The translations under genes were made by a program, and so were the position numbers. Shown piece after piece: positions 53,363-64,000 of a stretch of 64,000 nt of DNA; position 1 is the stretch's first letter, and each line of letters starts with the position of its first letter. The stretch is from positions 7,925,916-7,989,915 of the forward strand of contig OY294045.1 in assembly GCA_958510825.1 (NCBI GenBank), given 5' to 3'. The stretch is from Brachypterus glaber. Lineage: Eukaryota > Arthropoda > Insecta > Coleoptera > Kateretidae. The notes below the pieces were generated by a model. The model saw only the letters and a list, made by a program, of their open reading frames with translations. It did not search any database and had not been told where the DNA came from.

Positions 53363-54024
53363 ACAGTTTTCTGCAAATCTGGTGGTTTTGATGTAAAACC
53401 TCATCACTGTCACTCTTCAAAATTCCTTCATAACAACTTGACAGTTCTTTTACGATTGACGTGCCGGTTGCCTACACTATAGCGCGCAAAATTCAATTTT
53501 GCGCTTGCTGTCATGGTAACCAGCAGAAAAGTACAATTCCAAGAAATAGGTTATTTTGAGATCTGAAAACTTCATTTGTTTTTGTAGAAATATTAACTTT
53601 TCTTTTAGATCGTAGAAAAAAATATAGCCGTAACCTATTACATGGTTACGGCTACAAAACATTTATTTTAATCGCATGTATTCCAAAGCGACATTTTTCG
53701 GTTAGAAATGTTAAGTTAAAAGTGATACTTTTGTTTTATTTTGGCGGGCTGCAGTCCATTAAAGTACTTTTTCGGTCCCTTATGGAAAATTGCATAGTGG
53801 TTGTGTTAGTCTTTTGTTTTACTTATTATTTTAGCTTTTTCTTGTTAAAAATATATTTACAAGCGAATAAAAAATAGCGTATGATACACGAAAGAAAAAT
53901 ATATCTCGGTCTTACGCGGTTGTGAATCTCGCGCCTCGATTCACAATCTCGGCATGCGTCCTTTGATCGTAATGTACTATTATTAACTGCTACAAATAGT
54001 ATATTATTTACCAAGTGAGAGAAG

Positions 54025-54104
54025 TTTAACATTTTTGACCTGCGTCAAATTGCGGGATGAGCGCGCTAGCGCGAAGCCCGCAAGACGCGGTCTAAAATGT
54101 TAAA
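54025..54104. repeat. CG-rich interrupted hairpin
   Basis: TTTAACATTTT, GACC, GCGTC, GCGGG and CGCGCTAGCGCG pair with their complements in order. Embedded in a repeat-like region whose outer parts TTTTTTTCACCACCAG (54129) and CTGGTGGTGAAAAAA (54810) are also inverted. Confidence 0.6.
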
Positions 54105-54297
54105 TCTTCATTCACGTGGAAAATATAGTATTTTTTTCACCACCAGTAAAATTAATTAGCTATTTATTTATTTATTTTACTAAAATTTAATGAAAAAGCT
54201 TATAAACTTAAAATATCACGCTCTCCGTTCGCGGCCATTAAAAAAACAAATGAATAACTTGACATTTCTGGCAGAAATTTTCGGGTGATCTGCTAAA

Positions 54298-54507
54298 ATG
54301 ATTAAGTTAGAAAGTGTTTCCGTGTTAAGTGTAATAAAATATATAAAAATGGAAAGTGAAATACAAAGTGATGATTCTGGTACTCCCCCAGAAATAAGGG
54401 GACAGGCGAAAACTGTGAGGGAGAATCTATTGCCTCAAAAATCAATATATGGGGGTTGTACCCAATCTATAATCCTTACGGTATTATATGGGTTGTATAA
54501 TCTATGA
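54298..54507 (+). pseudogene. Fragment resembling N terminus of a tyrosine-recombinase-like transposon protein
   Basis: From 54349: MESEIQSDDSGTPPEIRGQA then KTVRENLLPQKS. 'A+..RENLLP+KS' is the start of the SAM-like domain of a widespread invertebrate tyrosine-recombinase-like (Crypton-type) protein family. The next codons lose the pattern, so it is truncated. Family call from pattern memory. Confidence 0.3.
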
Positions 54508-56004
54508 CTGAATATGATGGACCAATGATTTTCACTTTTCGAAGTGTTTTTTGTAAAAAATGTTTTATAGGTACTAATTTAGTTAATATGTTTAAATTTA
54601 TCATGCAATAAATAAATTTGGTGCCTAAAGACACTTGTAAATAGCAATGTGATTTAATAATTAAGTGAAACGTCAGATGCCAAAACAGCTGAATAAAAAT
54701 TCATTATTAACCATGGTGCAATTTCATTATTTTTAGAACCTCTGACGTCATAGGTAGAGAAATAATATTTCTATCAATAAAAAGAAGAGTAATAAAGAAG
54801 TGGTTTAAGGCTGGTGGTGAAAAAACATATTTTTTAGGTTGGACACAAATGTTCTCTTATGAAAGAAGTACATGTGCAGTACAATTAAGTGTAAATAGTA
54901 ATTACTACTGAATAAAATGTTTTTGCTAGCCCTAAACTCAAAAGTGCCTGTAAATAAATGTTGACCCTTTAATCAATGTAAATGTGTTAATTTAAAGTCA
55001 AGTAGTCGTTTTTTGTGCCATTACATTTATTACAACCTTTGACTACAGACGAGGCGGCGTTTATTGCAAAACATTAAATAAATGAATTTTTTGGAGTTTT
55101 CTGTAAAAGGTACGTTTTATTCGTCTTTATTTGGCTTTATGAAAAACTTAAATATAATAATCGATTTTAATATTGTAATAAATTTTATTTTAATATTGTC
55201 TATCACCAGTAAAATCTGAAAATGATAAAATGCTTGGTTACTTACTTCAAAAAGGGCATTGTTTGTCGCAATTGAGTTTCGATAGTTTTAGTAGGATACC
55301 CGAATTTCCATGATCGTTGTTTTGACGTTTTCTATTAGATTTAAATTTAAGGACAGGTTAGAAAAGGCCAATTCTGACACTAACTTAAAAAACGTAATGA
55401 GGTTTATTTCATTATATTTTTTTGTCTGGTTCCGGTTTCATCTTCTTTGTGTAGGATCCTAGGACCTGTCGGATCTGTGTCCTGCCTAGTACACTATGAG
55501 TTGTAACCAAGCACGTAGAGAATAAGGACTGGTAACTTGTAGTTCGATTTGGTTACGTATTGACTAAAAAGCGCTGGTATCTACGAGTGAGATCTGAAGC
55601 CTTCCAGATCGTAATTTTAATTTTTAAATGGTAGTTAGTTGGTGGTGCTAGATGGCGCCATGCGTAAACAGTGACATTATAAACATGTCTTCACAGTGAC
55701 ATTTATTTTTAGTGTGTGTTTTTATGAGAACATCTTCTTTGGTTGTTCTAAGGTAAGTTATAGATACCTGGTATATGATTTTAGAAATTACAAATAGGCT
55801 AGCCCACAAAGTCTTTAAATCTTTATATGTGGCACATGAAAAACTGTAAGTCATGATTCTGGTGATTTAATTTTGAATTTTAAAGTACTAAATTTTCTTG
55901 TGTCAACTATAAATACGTTTATTGTTACCAAACTACAGTAAAACCATTGTTATCACAAAATACTAAAAGTAATCACATAATACCGATAAAAGTATTATAG
56001 TTTA
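54508..56004. other. No gene recognised
   Basis: Contains an inverted repeat partner at 54810 (see 54025 entry) and a more GC-balanced stretch at 55440-55680 without a recognisable frame. Confidence 0.35.
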
Positions 56005-56638
56005 GTAGCAACTTATAAAATATTTTGACGTTGATTTCTAATATAAACAAAATTTGAGGTTGTGTCATAGAATTTTATAAAATCATAAATCTAGAGTGCT
56101 CCATATCTCGCTCGTAGACTACTTCGCCATCTGGTTGATTTCAGTCATTACGTAACACGAAAAAGCTAGTTAAAACTGAGGAGTGTCACAGGGTTGGTTG
56201 TAACTTTCGCACGTGTGCTAATATACAAGTTGCCTTTAAAAACACACAAAAATTCTTCAAACATCAATTATTTACAAGTCTATACACAGCCAGCTGGATT
56301 AAATGTTTTAATTACTACGAAATAAATTTGACTAAGTAGGTACAGTTTATATCTCCAAACACACCCCGGCAGAATTATCCCGCACCCTAAAGTGTCTTCC
56401 TCTCAAATTTTTTGACGTTTCCTCATTGTATAGTTCTATTAGTATACAAAAAACTGTTTTTTGAAATCTTTTATCGTCCTTTTTTTTAATGGTAACGAAA
56501 TTCATAAAAACAGAAAATAAATATTTTTTAACTTTAAACGAAGTTGAATATTTATTATTAAATTTGTTAAATATTAAGTTAAATTATATGTATAACAATC
56601 AATCGAAACTACAAATTACTTTTTATTATGGATTTTTT

Positions 56639-57004
56639 TTAAAAGGTTTTATTTGCATTCGCTCGAGTAACTGTATTTTCAAATCCGAATTTGGAAAAGT
56701 CTGGCAATTTTATTTTTCGAACAAAATCCAAATCTTTTTTGTTAATTTCGAAAGTAATATTCCTTCTGCATGAACTACACAAAACATTTGGCAAACGATT
56801 ATCATTTAAATATTTTTCTAAATTACAATCGAGATTTTTTTCTAAATTGATTTTTATAGTTTCACAAATATTATACATACTTGTCGATTTTTTAAAACAC
56901 AAAAAACAAATTCTTCCACGATTTTTATCGTGTGAGAAGCAGTCATCGGCGAATTTCCAGTGCTCGCATAGGCGCCGCGTCGATTCTATCGTTGACGCGA
57001 GGTT
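56639..57004 (-). CDS. Cys-rich ORF in tandem unit 1 (family unknown)
   Basis: Open frame of 121 codons, reading STRRLCEHWKFADDCFSHDK, NRGRICFLCFKKST, then LPNVLCSSCRRNITFEINKK and ending NANKTF-stop. CxxC pairs (ICFLC, LCSSC) and C/H spacing suggest a zinc-binding module. No ATG lies before the first cysteines, so it may be an exon or the N-terminal part of a transposon protein. I do not recognise the family. Confidence 0.35.
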   Translation of the reverse strand, partial: NLASTIESTRRLCEHWKFADDCFSHDKNRGRICFLCFKKSTSMYNICETIKINLEKNLDCNLEKYLNDNRLPNVLCSSCRRNITFEINKKDLDFVRKIKLPDFSKFGFENTVTRANANKTF

Positions 57005-57586
57005 TTAAATATTTACATTTTTATTTTCTTCGAAAATCACCGATATATTTACATATTTATAGTTAATATTGTTGTGTGTAACAAATTAGTCGTCAAATGT
57101 TTCGATTTAGTGACCTTTATAAAACTTTCCCTCATAATGAGGTAGCAACTTAATAAAATATTTTAACGTTGATTTCTAATATAAACAAAATTTGAGGTTA
57201 TGTGTCATAGAATTTTATAAAATCATAAATCTAGAGTGCTCCATATCTCGCTCGTAGACTACTTCGCCATCTGGTTGATTTCAGTCATTACGTAACACGA
57301 AAAACCTAGTTAAAACTGAGGAGTGTCACAGGGTTGGTTGTAACTTTCGCACGTGTGCTAATATAAAAGTTGCCTTTAAAAACACACAAAAATTCTTCAA
57401 ACATCAATTATTTACTAGTCTATACACAGCCAGCTGGATTAAATGTTTTAATTACTACGAAATAAATTTGACTAAGTAGGTACAGTTTATATCTCCAAAC
57501 ACACCCCGGCAGAATTATCCCGCACCCTAAAGTGTCTTCCTCTCAAATTTTTTGACGTTTCCTCATTGTATAGTTCTATTAGTATA

Positions 57587-60570
57587 GCAGACTTTAGACG
57601 AAACTGTTAATCCTAGGGGTAGAATTTTGTTGGATTTTATGTCAAGTAATGCTTTTATAAATATTAATGGTAGAAGTCAAAGTGATAGCCCAGCACAGAT
57701 AACATTTGTAAGTAATCAGGGAAACAGCCTAGTTGATCATGTTTATTGCAGTTATTTAAATCTAGACATAGTAAAGGATTTAAAGGTTATGAATAATATA
57801 CCCTACTCTGACCACTTTCCAGTTAAAATTATATTAAACCAAGAATTAACGGCAGAAACAACTGATAGTAATAAAGTATCAATTTCCAATGTTTTGCGTT
57901 GGGATGAGCTTTTAGAACAGCAGTATACGGAACTTATGGCTTTTTCTGATAAAGTTATCCCCTGCGAAAATGTTGAAAGTGGGTATCAAAATCTTATAGA
58001 GGTAATATATGAAGTTGCACAAAGTTTAGGTTTAGTATAACAGATAACACATAAAAAAGTTACGCATATCAACAAACCCTGGTTTAATTTAGAATGTATT
58101 AATGCAAAAAAGAAATTAAAAGAATCTTTAAAATTGTGCAAATTAAATAATTTTAGCAACGAATTAAAAATTAATTATCTAAATTCTAAAAAGCAATTTA
58201 AGCTCATTTTAAAGTCTAAGAAAAAAGATTATGAACGCGATATTATTTTTAATTTAAGCACCTGCAAAAATCAAAAAATCTTTTGGAAAACAATAAAACA
58301 ATTACGTAGTATTGAACAAAGTTCAAGTCCTATTTCTTTGCAAGTATGGGAAACTTTTTACTCAAATATTTACCCTCCGAGGGTAAACAGTAGTCTCAGT
58401 TTTTTTGACGCTGGAGACCCTTTTCTTATCGCTCCTATTAGTTTGGATGAAATTAATTGTACCCTTAAGAATTCAAAAAATAATAAGGCAACGGGCGTTG
58501 ACGGGGTACCAAATGAGTTTTTTAAATATTTACCAGAAAATTGGAATTTATACATGTGTAGTTTATTCAACAAGATTTTAGACACAGAAAGTATTCCTAA
58601 CAATTGGTCAAGTATCGTTATGACAATGTTACACAAAAAAGGGTCAAAAATGGAACCATCCAATTATTGTGGCATCGCATTAATAAATTGTCTAGCAAAA
58701 ATTTTTACTAATATTCTTAGAGGGCGTCTTGAATTATGGTGTGAAAAATATGAAATCTTACCGGAGTCACAAAGTGGGTTTAGAAAGGCTAGAGGTTGTC
58801 TAGATAATATATTTACTTTAAATAGTGTAGTTCAAATACATTTACGTTTAAAGCGGAGAAAGATTTTTGCGATATTTATTGATTTTAGGCGTGCGTTTGA
58901 CTCCATTGATCATAATCTATTGTGGCTTAAATTGTTTCAACGTGGTGTAAGTGCAAAAATTATTAGAATATTAAAACTTTTATATGATAAAGCAATTATG
59001 CAAGTAAGGGTCAACGGTAAACTGTCTGGTAAGGTTGATATAACTGAAGGTGTATTACAAGGAGAGTCACTGAGTCCGCTACTGTTTGCTATATTTCTTG
59101 CAGACATCGAGCAATTTTTCCGTGATAACGGAGTTACCGGAGTGAATTTAGATAATATTATTGATATTTTAATGCTCTTGTACGCGGATGATTTAGTAAT
59201 ATTTGCGGACTCAGAAGCCACTGTAAAGAAAATTCTTAAATTGCTGGAAGAATATGCTAGAATAAATAGTTTAGTAGTAAATGCGGAAAAGTCTAAAATA
59301 GTTTGTTTTCGCAAAGGCGGGAATTCTAGAGAATTTGAAAATCTGTTTTTCCACAATGGTGTAAATGTGGAAGTAGTCAACAAATATACATATTTGGGAG
59401 TTCCTTTTTCTTTTACTGGAATATTTTATGAAATGACCCAGGCGGCTGTAAATAAAGCTAAATTATCTATTGGCAGTGTAATGAAATTACTCTCAAACTC
59501 TAAAACAAATTCCTGGGAAACTAGAATAAAATTATACGATTCTATAATTTTAAGTTCGCTATTATATGCTTCCCCTATATGGGGACTTCGCTATGATTAT
59601 GAGCTAGAAAGAGTACAAGTTAATTTCTTCAAAAGACTTTTATCCTTACCTAGGAACACCCCAGATTATATAGTTAGATTGGAAACAGGTATCGTAAAAA
59701 TAAAGTACAAATTATTTAGTTTAATTTTGTCATGGTTACAAAAGATATTATCTATGCCAAATAACAGATACCCCAAATTGTGTTTTGTAAGATTAAAATC
59801 GCTTAATATTGTAGATATCAGATATAATTGGGTTGCACAGGTTGAAAATTTGTTTGGCTATATAGATTCTTCAGATCTTTGGCAAAATTTAAATACCAAT
59901 AGCCTCAAAAATAACAAGCAACGTTTACTAGAAACTTTTAAAGAAAAAATATTGTCTGACGACCTACATAGTTTGGCAAATTCTAGGTTTTCAAATTTTT
60001 ATTGTAATTTTTCGCTGACAAACTTGCAAAACAGACCAATTTTACCACAGGCATATCTACTTTACAGACAGAATATTTATATAGCAAAAATCCTGGCTCA
60101 GGTACGCACGTCCGGAAAACATTATACACAATTTACATATAGGGGCGTTCTTTATAAAATTGATCCTGAAAAAATCTGTACAATATGCAATCTACACGTT
60201 ACCATTTGCTCATAGAGTGCCCGTTGTATTATAATTTAAAACCCAATATGTTGTCTAGTGTAGCGCATTTAAATGAGTTTTGTTCTCTTATTGATAATAT
60301 TTCTCTCTCAAACACTAAAGTTATTGTGAACTACATAATTAGCATTCTAAAACTTAGATCATTTCTCATTAATGAGTAGTAGGTCTATATGCTTAGTATA
60401 GGAATAATATAGTTTAACATAAATTTTGATAGGTTAGTTTAGTTACTATTGAACTTATTGTAATAGATATGATTGTAATTTATTCTATTTCGTTATAACT
60501 CAGCCCTTGTAATAAAAAAAAAATTCTGTAATTTTTTTTTTAGATACAATAAATTTATTATTATTATTAT
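57587..60570 (+). mobile_element. Non-LTR retrotransposon, 5'-truncated, 16-bp TSD
   Basis: Flanked by TAGTTCTATTAGTATA at 57571-57586 and 60571-60586. Carries the end of an AP endonuclease, a reverse transcriptase and a C-terminal Cys/His motif, then a 3' UTR ending in A/T-rich (ATT)n rather than a long poly-A. Inserted inside tandem unit 2. Clade not resolved by eye. Confidence 0.9.
57588..60379 (+). pseudogene. Retrotransposon ORF2: endonuclease C-terminus plus reverse transcriptase (one nonsense codon, one frameshift)
   Basis: Endonuclease end: NPRGRILLDFMSSNAF, NGRSQSD, GNSLVDHVYCS and YSDHFPV (SDH motif). After a single in-frame TAA at 58038-58040 the same frame continues: NNKATGVDGVPNEFF, SQSGFRKARGC, IFIDFRRAFDSIDH (motif A), GVLQGESLSPLLF, and LYADDLVIFAD (catalytic YADD at 59181-59192). 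Near 60190 the frame shifts within CTICN; the other frame continues RYHLLIECPLYYNL, so the C-x2-C-x8-H-x4-C knuckle is split. The stop and shift make this copy unlikely to be active. Ends at 60377-60379 TAG. Confidence 0.85.
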
Positions 60571-60776
60571 TAGTTCTATTAGTATACAAAAAACTGTTTT
60601 TTGAAATCTTTTATCGTCCTTTTTTTTAATGGTAACGAAATTCATAAAAACAGAAAATAAATATTTTTTAACTTTAAACGAAGTTGAATATTTATTATTA
60701 AATTGTTAAATATTAAGTTAAATTATATGTATAACAATCAATCGAAACTACAAATTACTTTTTATTATGGATTTTT

Positions 60777-61142
60777 TTAAAAGGTTTTATTTGCATTTGC
60801 TCGAGTAACTGTATTTTCAAATCCGAATTTGGAAAAGTCTGGCAATTTTATTTTTCGAACAAAATCCAAATCTTTTTTGTTAATTTCGAAAGTAATATTC
60901 CTTCTGCATGAACTACACAAAACATTTGGCAAACGATTATCATTTAAATATTTTTCTAAATTACAATCGAGATTTTTTTCTAAATTGATTTTTATAGTTT
61001 CACAAATATTATACATACTTGTCGATTTTTTAAAACACAAAAAACAAATTCTTCCACGATTTTTATCGTGTGAGAAGCAGTCATCGGCGAATTTCCAGTG
61101 CTCGCATAGGCGCCGCGTCGATTCTATCGTTGACGCGAGGTT
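60777..61142 (-). CDS. Cys-rich ORF in tandem unit 2
   Basis: Same 121-codon frame as 56639-57004. The last 87 codons encode an identical peptide, with one synonymous change seen near the 3' end (GCG to GCA). Confidence 0.35.
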   Translation of the reverse strand, partial: NLASTIESTRRLCEHWKFADDCFSHDKNRGRICFLCFKKSTSMYNICETIKINLEKNLDCNLEKYLNDNRLPNVLCSSCRRNITFEINKKDLDFVRKIKLPDFSKFGFENTVTRANANKTF

Positions 61143-61915
61143 TTAAATATTTACATTTTTATTTTCTTCGAAAATCACCGATATATTTACATATTTATAG
61201 TTAATATTGTTGTGTGTAACAAATTAGTCGTCAAATGTTTCGATTTAGTGACCTTTATAAAACTTTCCCTCATAATGAGGTAGCAACTTAATAAAATATT
61301 TTAACGTTGATTTCTAATATAAACAAAATTTGAGGTTATGTGTCATAGAATTTTATAAAATCATAAATCTAGAGTGCTCCATATCTCGCTCGTAGACTAC
61401 TTCGCCATCTGGTTGATTTCAGTCATTACGTAACACGAAAAACCTAGTTAAAACTGAGGAGTGTCACAGGGTTGGTTGTAACTTTCGCACGTGTGCTAAT
61501 ATAAAAGTTGCCTTTAAAAACACACAAAAATTCTTCAAACATCAATTATTTACAAGTCTATACACAGCCAGCTGGATTAAATGTTTTAATTACTACGAAA
61601 TAAATTTGACTAAGTAGGTACAGTTTATATCTCCAAACACACCCCGGCAGAATTATCCCCCACCCTAAAGTGTCTTCCTCTCAAATTTTTTGACGTTTCC
61701 TCATTGTATAGTTCTATTAGTAGACAAAAAACTGTTTTTTGAAATCTTTTATCGTCCTTTTTTTTAATGGTAACGAAATTCATAAAAACAGAAAATAAAT
61801 ATTTTTTAACTTTAAACGAAGTTGAATATTTATTATTAAATTGTTAAATATTAAGTTAAATTATATGTATAACAATCAATCGAAACTACAAATTACTTTT
61901 TATTATGGATTTTTT

Positions 61916-62281
61916 TTAAAACGTTTTATTTGCATTTGCTCGAGTAACTGTATTTTCAAATCCGAATTTGGAAAAGTCTGGCAATTTAATTTTTCGAACA
62001 AAATCCAAATCTTTTTTGTTAATTTCGAAAGTAATATTCCTTCTGCATGAACTACACAAAACATTTGGCAAACGATTATCATTTAAATATTTTTCTAAAT
62101 TACAATCGAGATTTTTTTCTAAATTGATTTTTATAGTTTCACAAATATTATACATACTTGTCGATTTTTTAAAACACAAAAAACAAATTCTTCCACGATT
62201 TTTATCGTGTGAGAAGCAGTCATCGGCTAATTTCCAGTGCTCGCATTGGCGCCGCGTCGATTCTATCGTTGACGCGAGGTT
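61916..62281 (-). CDS. Cys-rich ORF in tandem unit 3
   Basis: Frame retained; last 87 codons encode the same peptide, with a synonymous ATA to ATT change. Two replacement changes (L to Q, F to L) occur upstream around CEHWKF. Confidence 0.35.
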   Translation of the reverse strand, partial: NLASTIESTRRQCEHWKLADDCFSHDKNRGRICFLCFKKSTSMYNICETIKINLEKNLDCNLEKYLNDNRLPNVLCSSCRRNITFEINKKDLDFVRKIKLPDFSKFGFENTVTRANANKTF

Positions 62282-62689
62282 TTAAATATTTACATTTTTA
62301 TTTTCTTCGAAAAACACCGATATATTTACATATTTATAGTTAATATTGTTGTGTGTAACAAATTAGTCGTCAAATGTTTCGATTTAGTGACCTTTATAAA
62401 AATTTCCCTCATAATTCGGCAAAATTATTCCGTAAGCCTATGTTTCTGTGTTTATTTTCAACGTTGATGAGTCATAACTGAATTTATTCCGATTAATGGT
62501 GATAAGGCATGATCATGAAATGTCAAATTATACTAAAAAGTAAACAACCAACTAGTTGCAAGTATGTCTAAAAAAGGGGTAAAGAAAAGAAAGACAAACG
62601 TTTATAGTAATGATAGGCTCAAAGTAGGTAAACAAGTCAATCTCTTTTAACATGTTTAACTTGATGTTTAACAATTAAACAGTAAATAT

Positions 62690-62880
62690 TCAACTTTGTT
62701 TAAAGTTAAAAAATATTTATTTTCTTGTTTTTATGAATTTCGTTACCATTAAAAAAAAGGACGATAGAAGATTTCAAAAAACAGTTTTTTGTATACTAAT
62801 AGAACTATACAATGAGAAAACGTCAAAAAATCTGAGAGGAAGACACTTTAGGGTGGAGGATATTTCTGCCGAGGTGTAAA
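62690..62880 (-). repeat. Inverted partial copy of the tandem unit
   Basis: Reverse complement of roughly 61640-61820 (ACCCTAAAGTGTCTTCCTCT, AATTTTTTGACGTTT, GTTCTATTAGTATAC, ATGGTAACGAAATTCAT). It closes the array in opposite orientation, so the array and this piece could form a long hairpin. Confidence 0.8.
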
Positions 62881-62884
62881 GGTT

Positions 62885-63530
62885 GTATAGTTACGGTTTT
62901 AAAGATCGATCGGTTTTGTTTGCATTATTTAATTCCTTTGTTTTGTCTAAACTTGAATATGCAAGCCTGATTTGGAATCCAAAATACAAATACGAAATTG
63001 ATGTTATCGATAAAATTTTAAGAAGGTTTTTAAAATTTGTTAGCTTTAAAATAGATGGGGTTTACCCTATTATTGGTATTGATAACAATCTTTTACTGGA
63101 CAGATTTAACATAATGAGCTTAAAAAGCAGAAGAGCTTCCGGATCTGTAATTTTTTTGTACAAAATAATTCACAATAAGATTGATTGTTCAGAACTCTTA
63201 GAAATGTTAAATTTTCATATTCCTACAGCCACTCGTACAAACGATACATTTTATTTGTCGAAGCCTAGAACCAACTTACTAACATTTTCACCGATTTACA
63301 CTATGTGCAAAAACTATCATAAGATTCAAACTGATGTTGATATATTCTCCTGCAGTAACAGCCGCATTAAATTTGTCTTTCGCCAATTAAATTTGGACTA
63401 ATATTCTGTACTCTACTAGTTTGATTGTTATTATTTTTTTTTATAATTCTGTATCTTGTTGTTTGACTCATCCTTTAATTGGTTTTTACTGGATGTAACA
63501 ATAAATAAATAAATAAATAAATAAATAACA
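62885..63530 (+). mobile_element. Second non-LTR retrotransposon, 3' end with (AATA)n tail
   Basis: A 172-codon frame (62883-63401) is the C-terminal end of a reverse transcriptase ORF: FNSFVLSKLEYASLIWNPKY and LRRFLKFVSFK, the usual 'thumb' region after the RT, ending FRQLNLD-stop. The 3' UTR and (AATA)n tail follow. Heavily 5'-truncated. Same family as 28119-28374. Confidence 0.8.
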
Positions 63531-63534
63531 AGGC

Positions 63535-64000
63535 CTTTTTGTGGCATTGATATACAAATTGTAAAGTGATTATAAAAGCAATTAGTCAAATAAAGGACCG
63601 TCGATTATTCAAATTAGTTAGCGAGTGTCGTTTTCAAAAAACTGAACGAACGAATTTAAATATCCAACAAACCATAAACGTAACAAAATGAACAACAAAA
63701 CTTTAAATGTACTGCTGATAACAAAAAAAAAAAAAATGAAAAAGATAAACTTAAAAAAAATTAAAAGTTTTTTTTTCGAAAAACACAGAATTTTATATTT
63801 TTTTAACTTGGTTTTTGGCCTTTGGTCTTCTTTACTTCACCTCGATTTTTACATAACTTCATCAAAAAGTAATGTTTAAAAAATAAATCCGTAAAAAATA
63901 TTACATTACGTATATTACATAAAATGATTCTTTATTAACACCTAGATTCAATAAGTCTCATATTCAAAGGTCTCTATTTTTCTTCTCCCCAAAACTGTTT
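63535..64000. other. No gene recognised
   Basis: AT-rich; the 63-codon frame at 63688 is Lys/Phe-rich low-complexity and probably chance. Confidence 0.4.

Larger units (their letters stand above)
56005..62415. repeat. Three-unit tandem array, 1138-bp period
   Basis: Units begin at TAGCAACTTA in 56005, 57143 and 61281. The first spacing is 1138; the second is 4138 = 1138 + 3000, exactly accounted for by a 2984-bp retrotransposon plus its 16-bp duplication. Units differ by few substitutions and small indels, indicating recent amplification. Each unit carries one Cys-rich minus-strand frame. Confidence 0.9.

Noticed and set aside
58370..59383. Minus-strand ORFs within the reverse transcriptase
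   Set aside because: Antisense shadows of the plus-strand RT frame.

Overview
This is AT-rich eukaryotic DNA, almost certainly from an insect and possibly a beetle (order not proven). The evidence is split genes with GT-AG introns, non-LTR retrotransposons, tRNA-derived SINEs, Harbinger, hAT and mariner-type MITEs, and a recognisable insect-style phospholipid acyltransferase gene. No bacterial gene organisation, CRISPR or operon structure is present. All identity and similarity statements come from reading by eye; no search was run.

Positions 1-41318 are dominated by one gene on the minus strand, a lysophosphatidylcholine acyltransferase (LPCAT). I could place its start-codon exon (41211-41318), a membrane exon (15250-15395), two alternative versions of the catalytic exon (13057-13271 and 6386-6600) and the beginning of the exon carrying the EGT motif (1-184); the gene runs off the left edge. 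The two catalytic exons are both exactly 215 bp, have the same splice phases, and each carries an intact H-x4-D motif. Because 215 is not a multiple of three, only transcripts with exactly one of them stay in frame. The 25.8-kb first intron is filled with transposons and holds an odorant-receptor-like pseudogene candidate.

A second gene, a compact three-exon plus-strand gene (44976-47634, 202 aa), looks like an AIRIM/C1orf109 ribosome-maturation factor. It lies head-to-head with LPCAT, 3.7 kb away.

The rest is a dense, nested transposon landscape. Noteworthy groups: (i) four unrelated-looking 0.66-1.28 kb elements with TA duplications whose inner terminal motif is repeated inside the element (926-2208, 20225-21126, 34890-35553, 49373-50289); (ii) three families ending in a hairpin plus a shared 23-bp terminus ACTAGT-N11-CTATTR; (iii) two Helentron-like elements (mini-me/DINE-1 style) with GGAC/AGAC microsatellites, one expanded to about 745 bp; (iv) a Harbinger derivative keeping the 5' ends of both of its genes, plus its 125-bp MITE; (v) large foldback palindromes.

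The right end (56005-62415) is a three-unit tandem array of 1138-bp repeats, each with a conserved Cys-rich minus-strand ORF. The middle unit is split by a 2984-bp non-LTR retrotransposon with a perfect 16-bp target duplication. A second, 5'-truncated non-LTR element follows at 62885-63530, and another 3' end of the same family is at 28119-28374.
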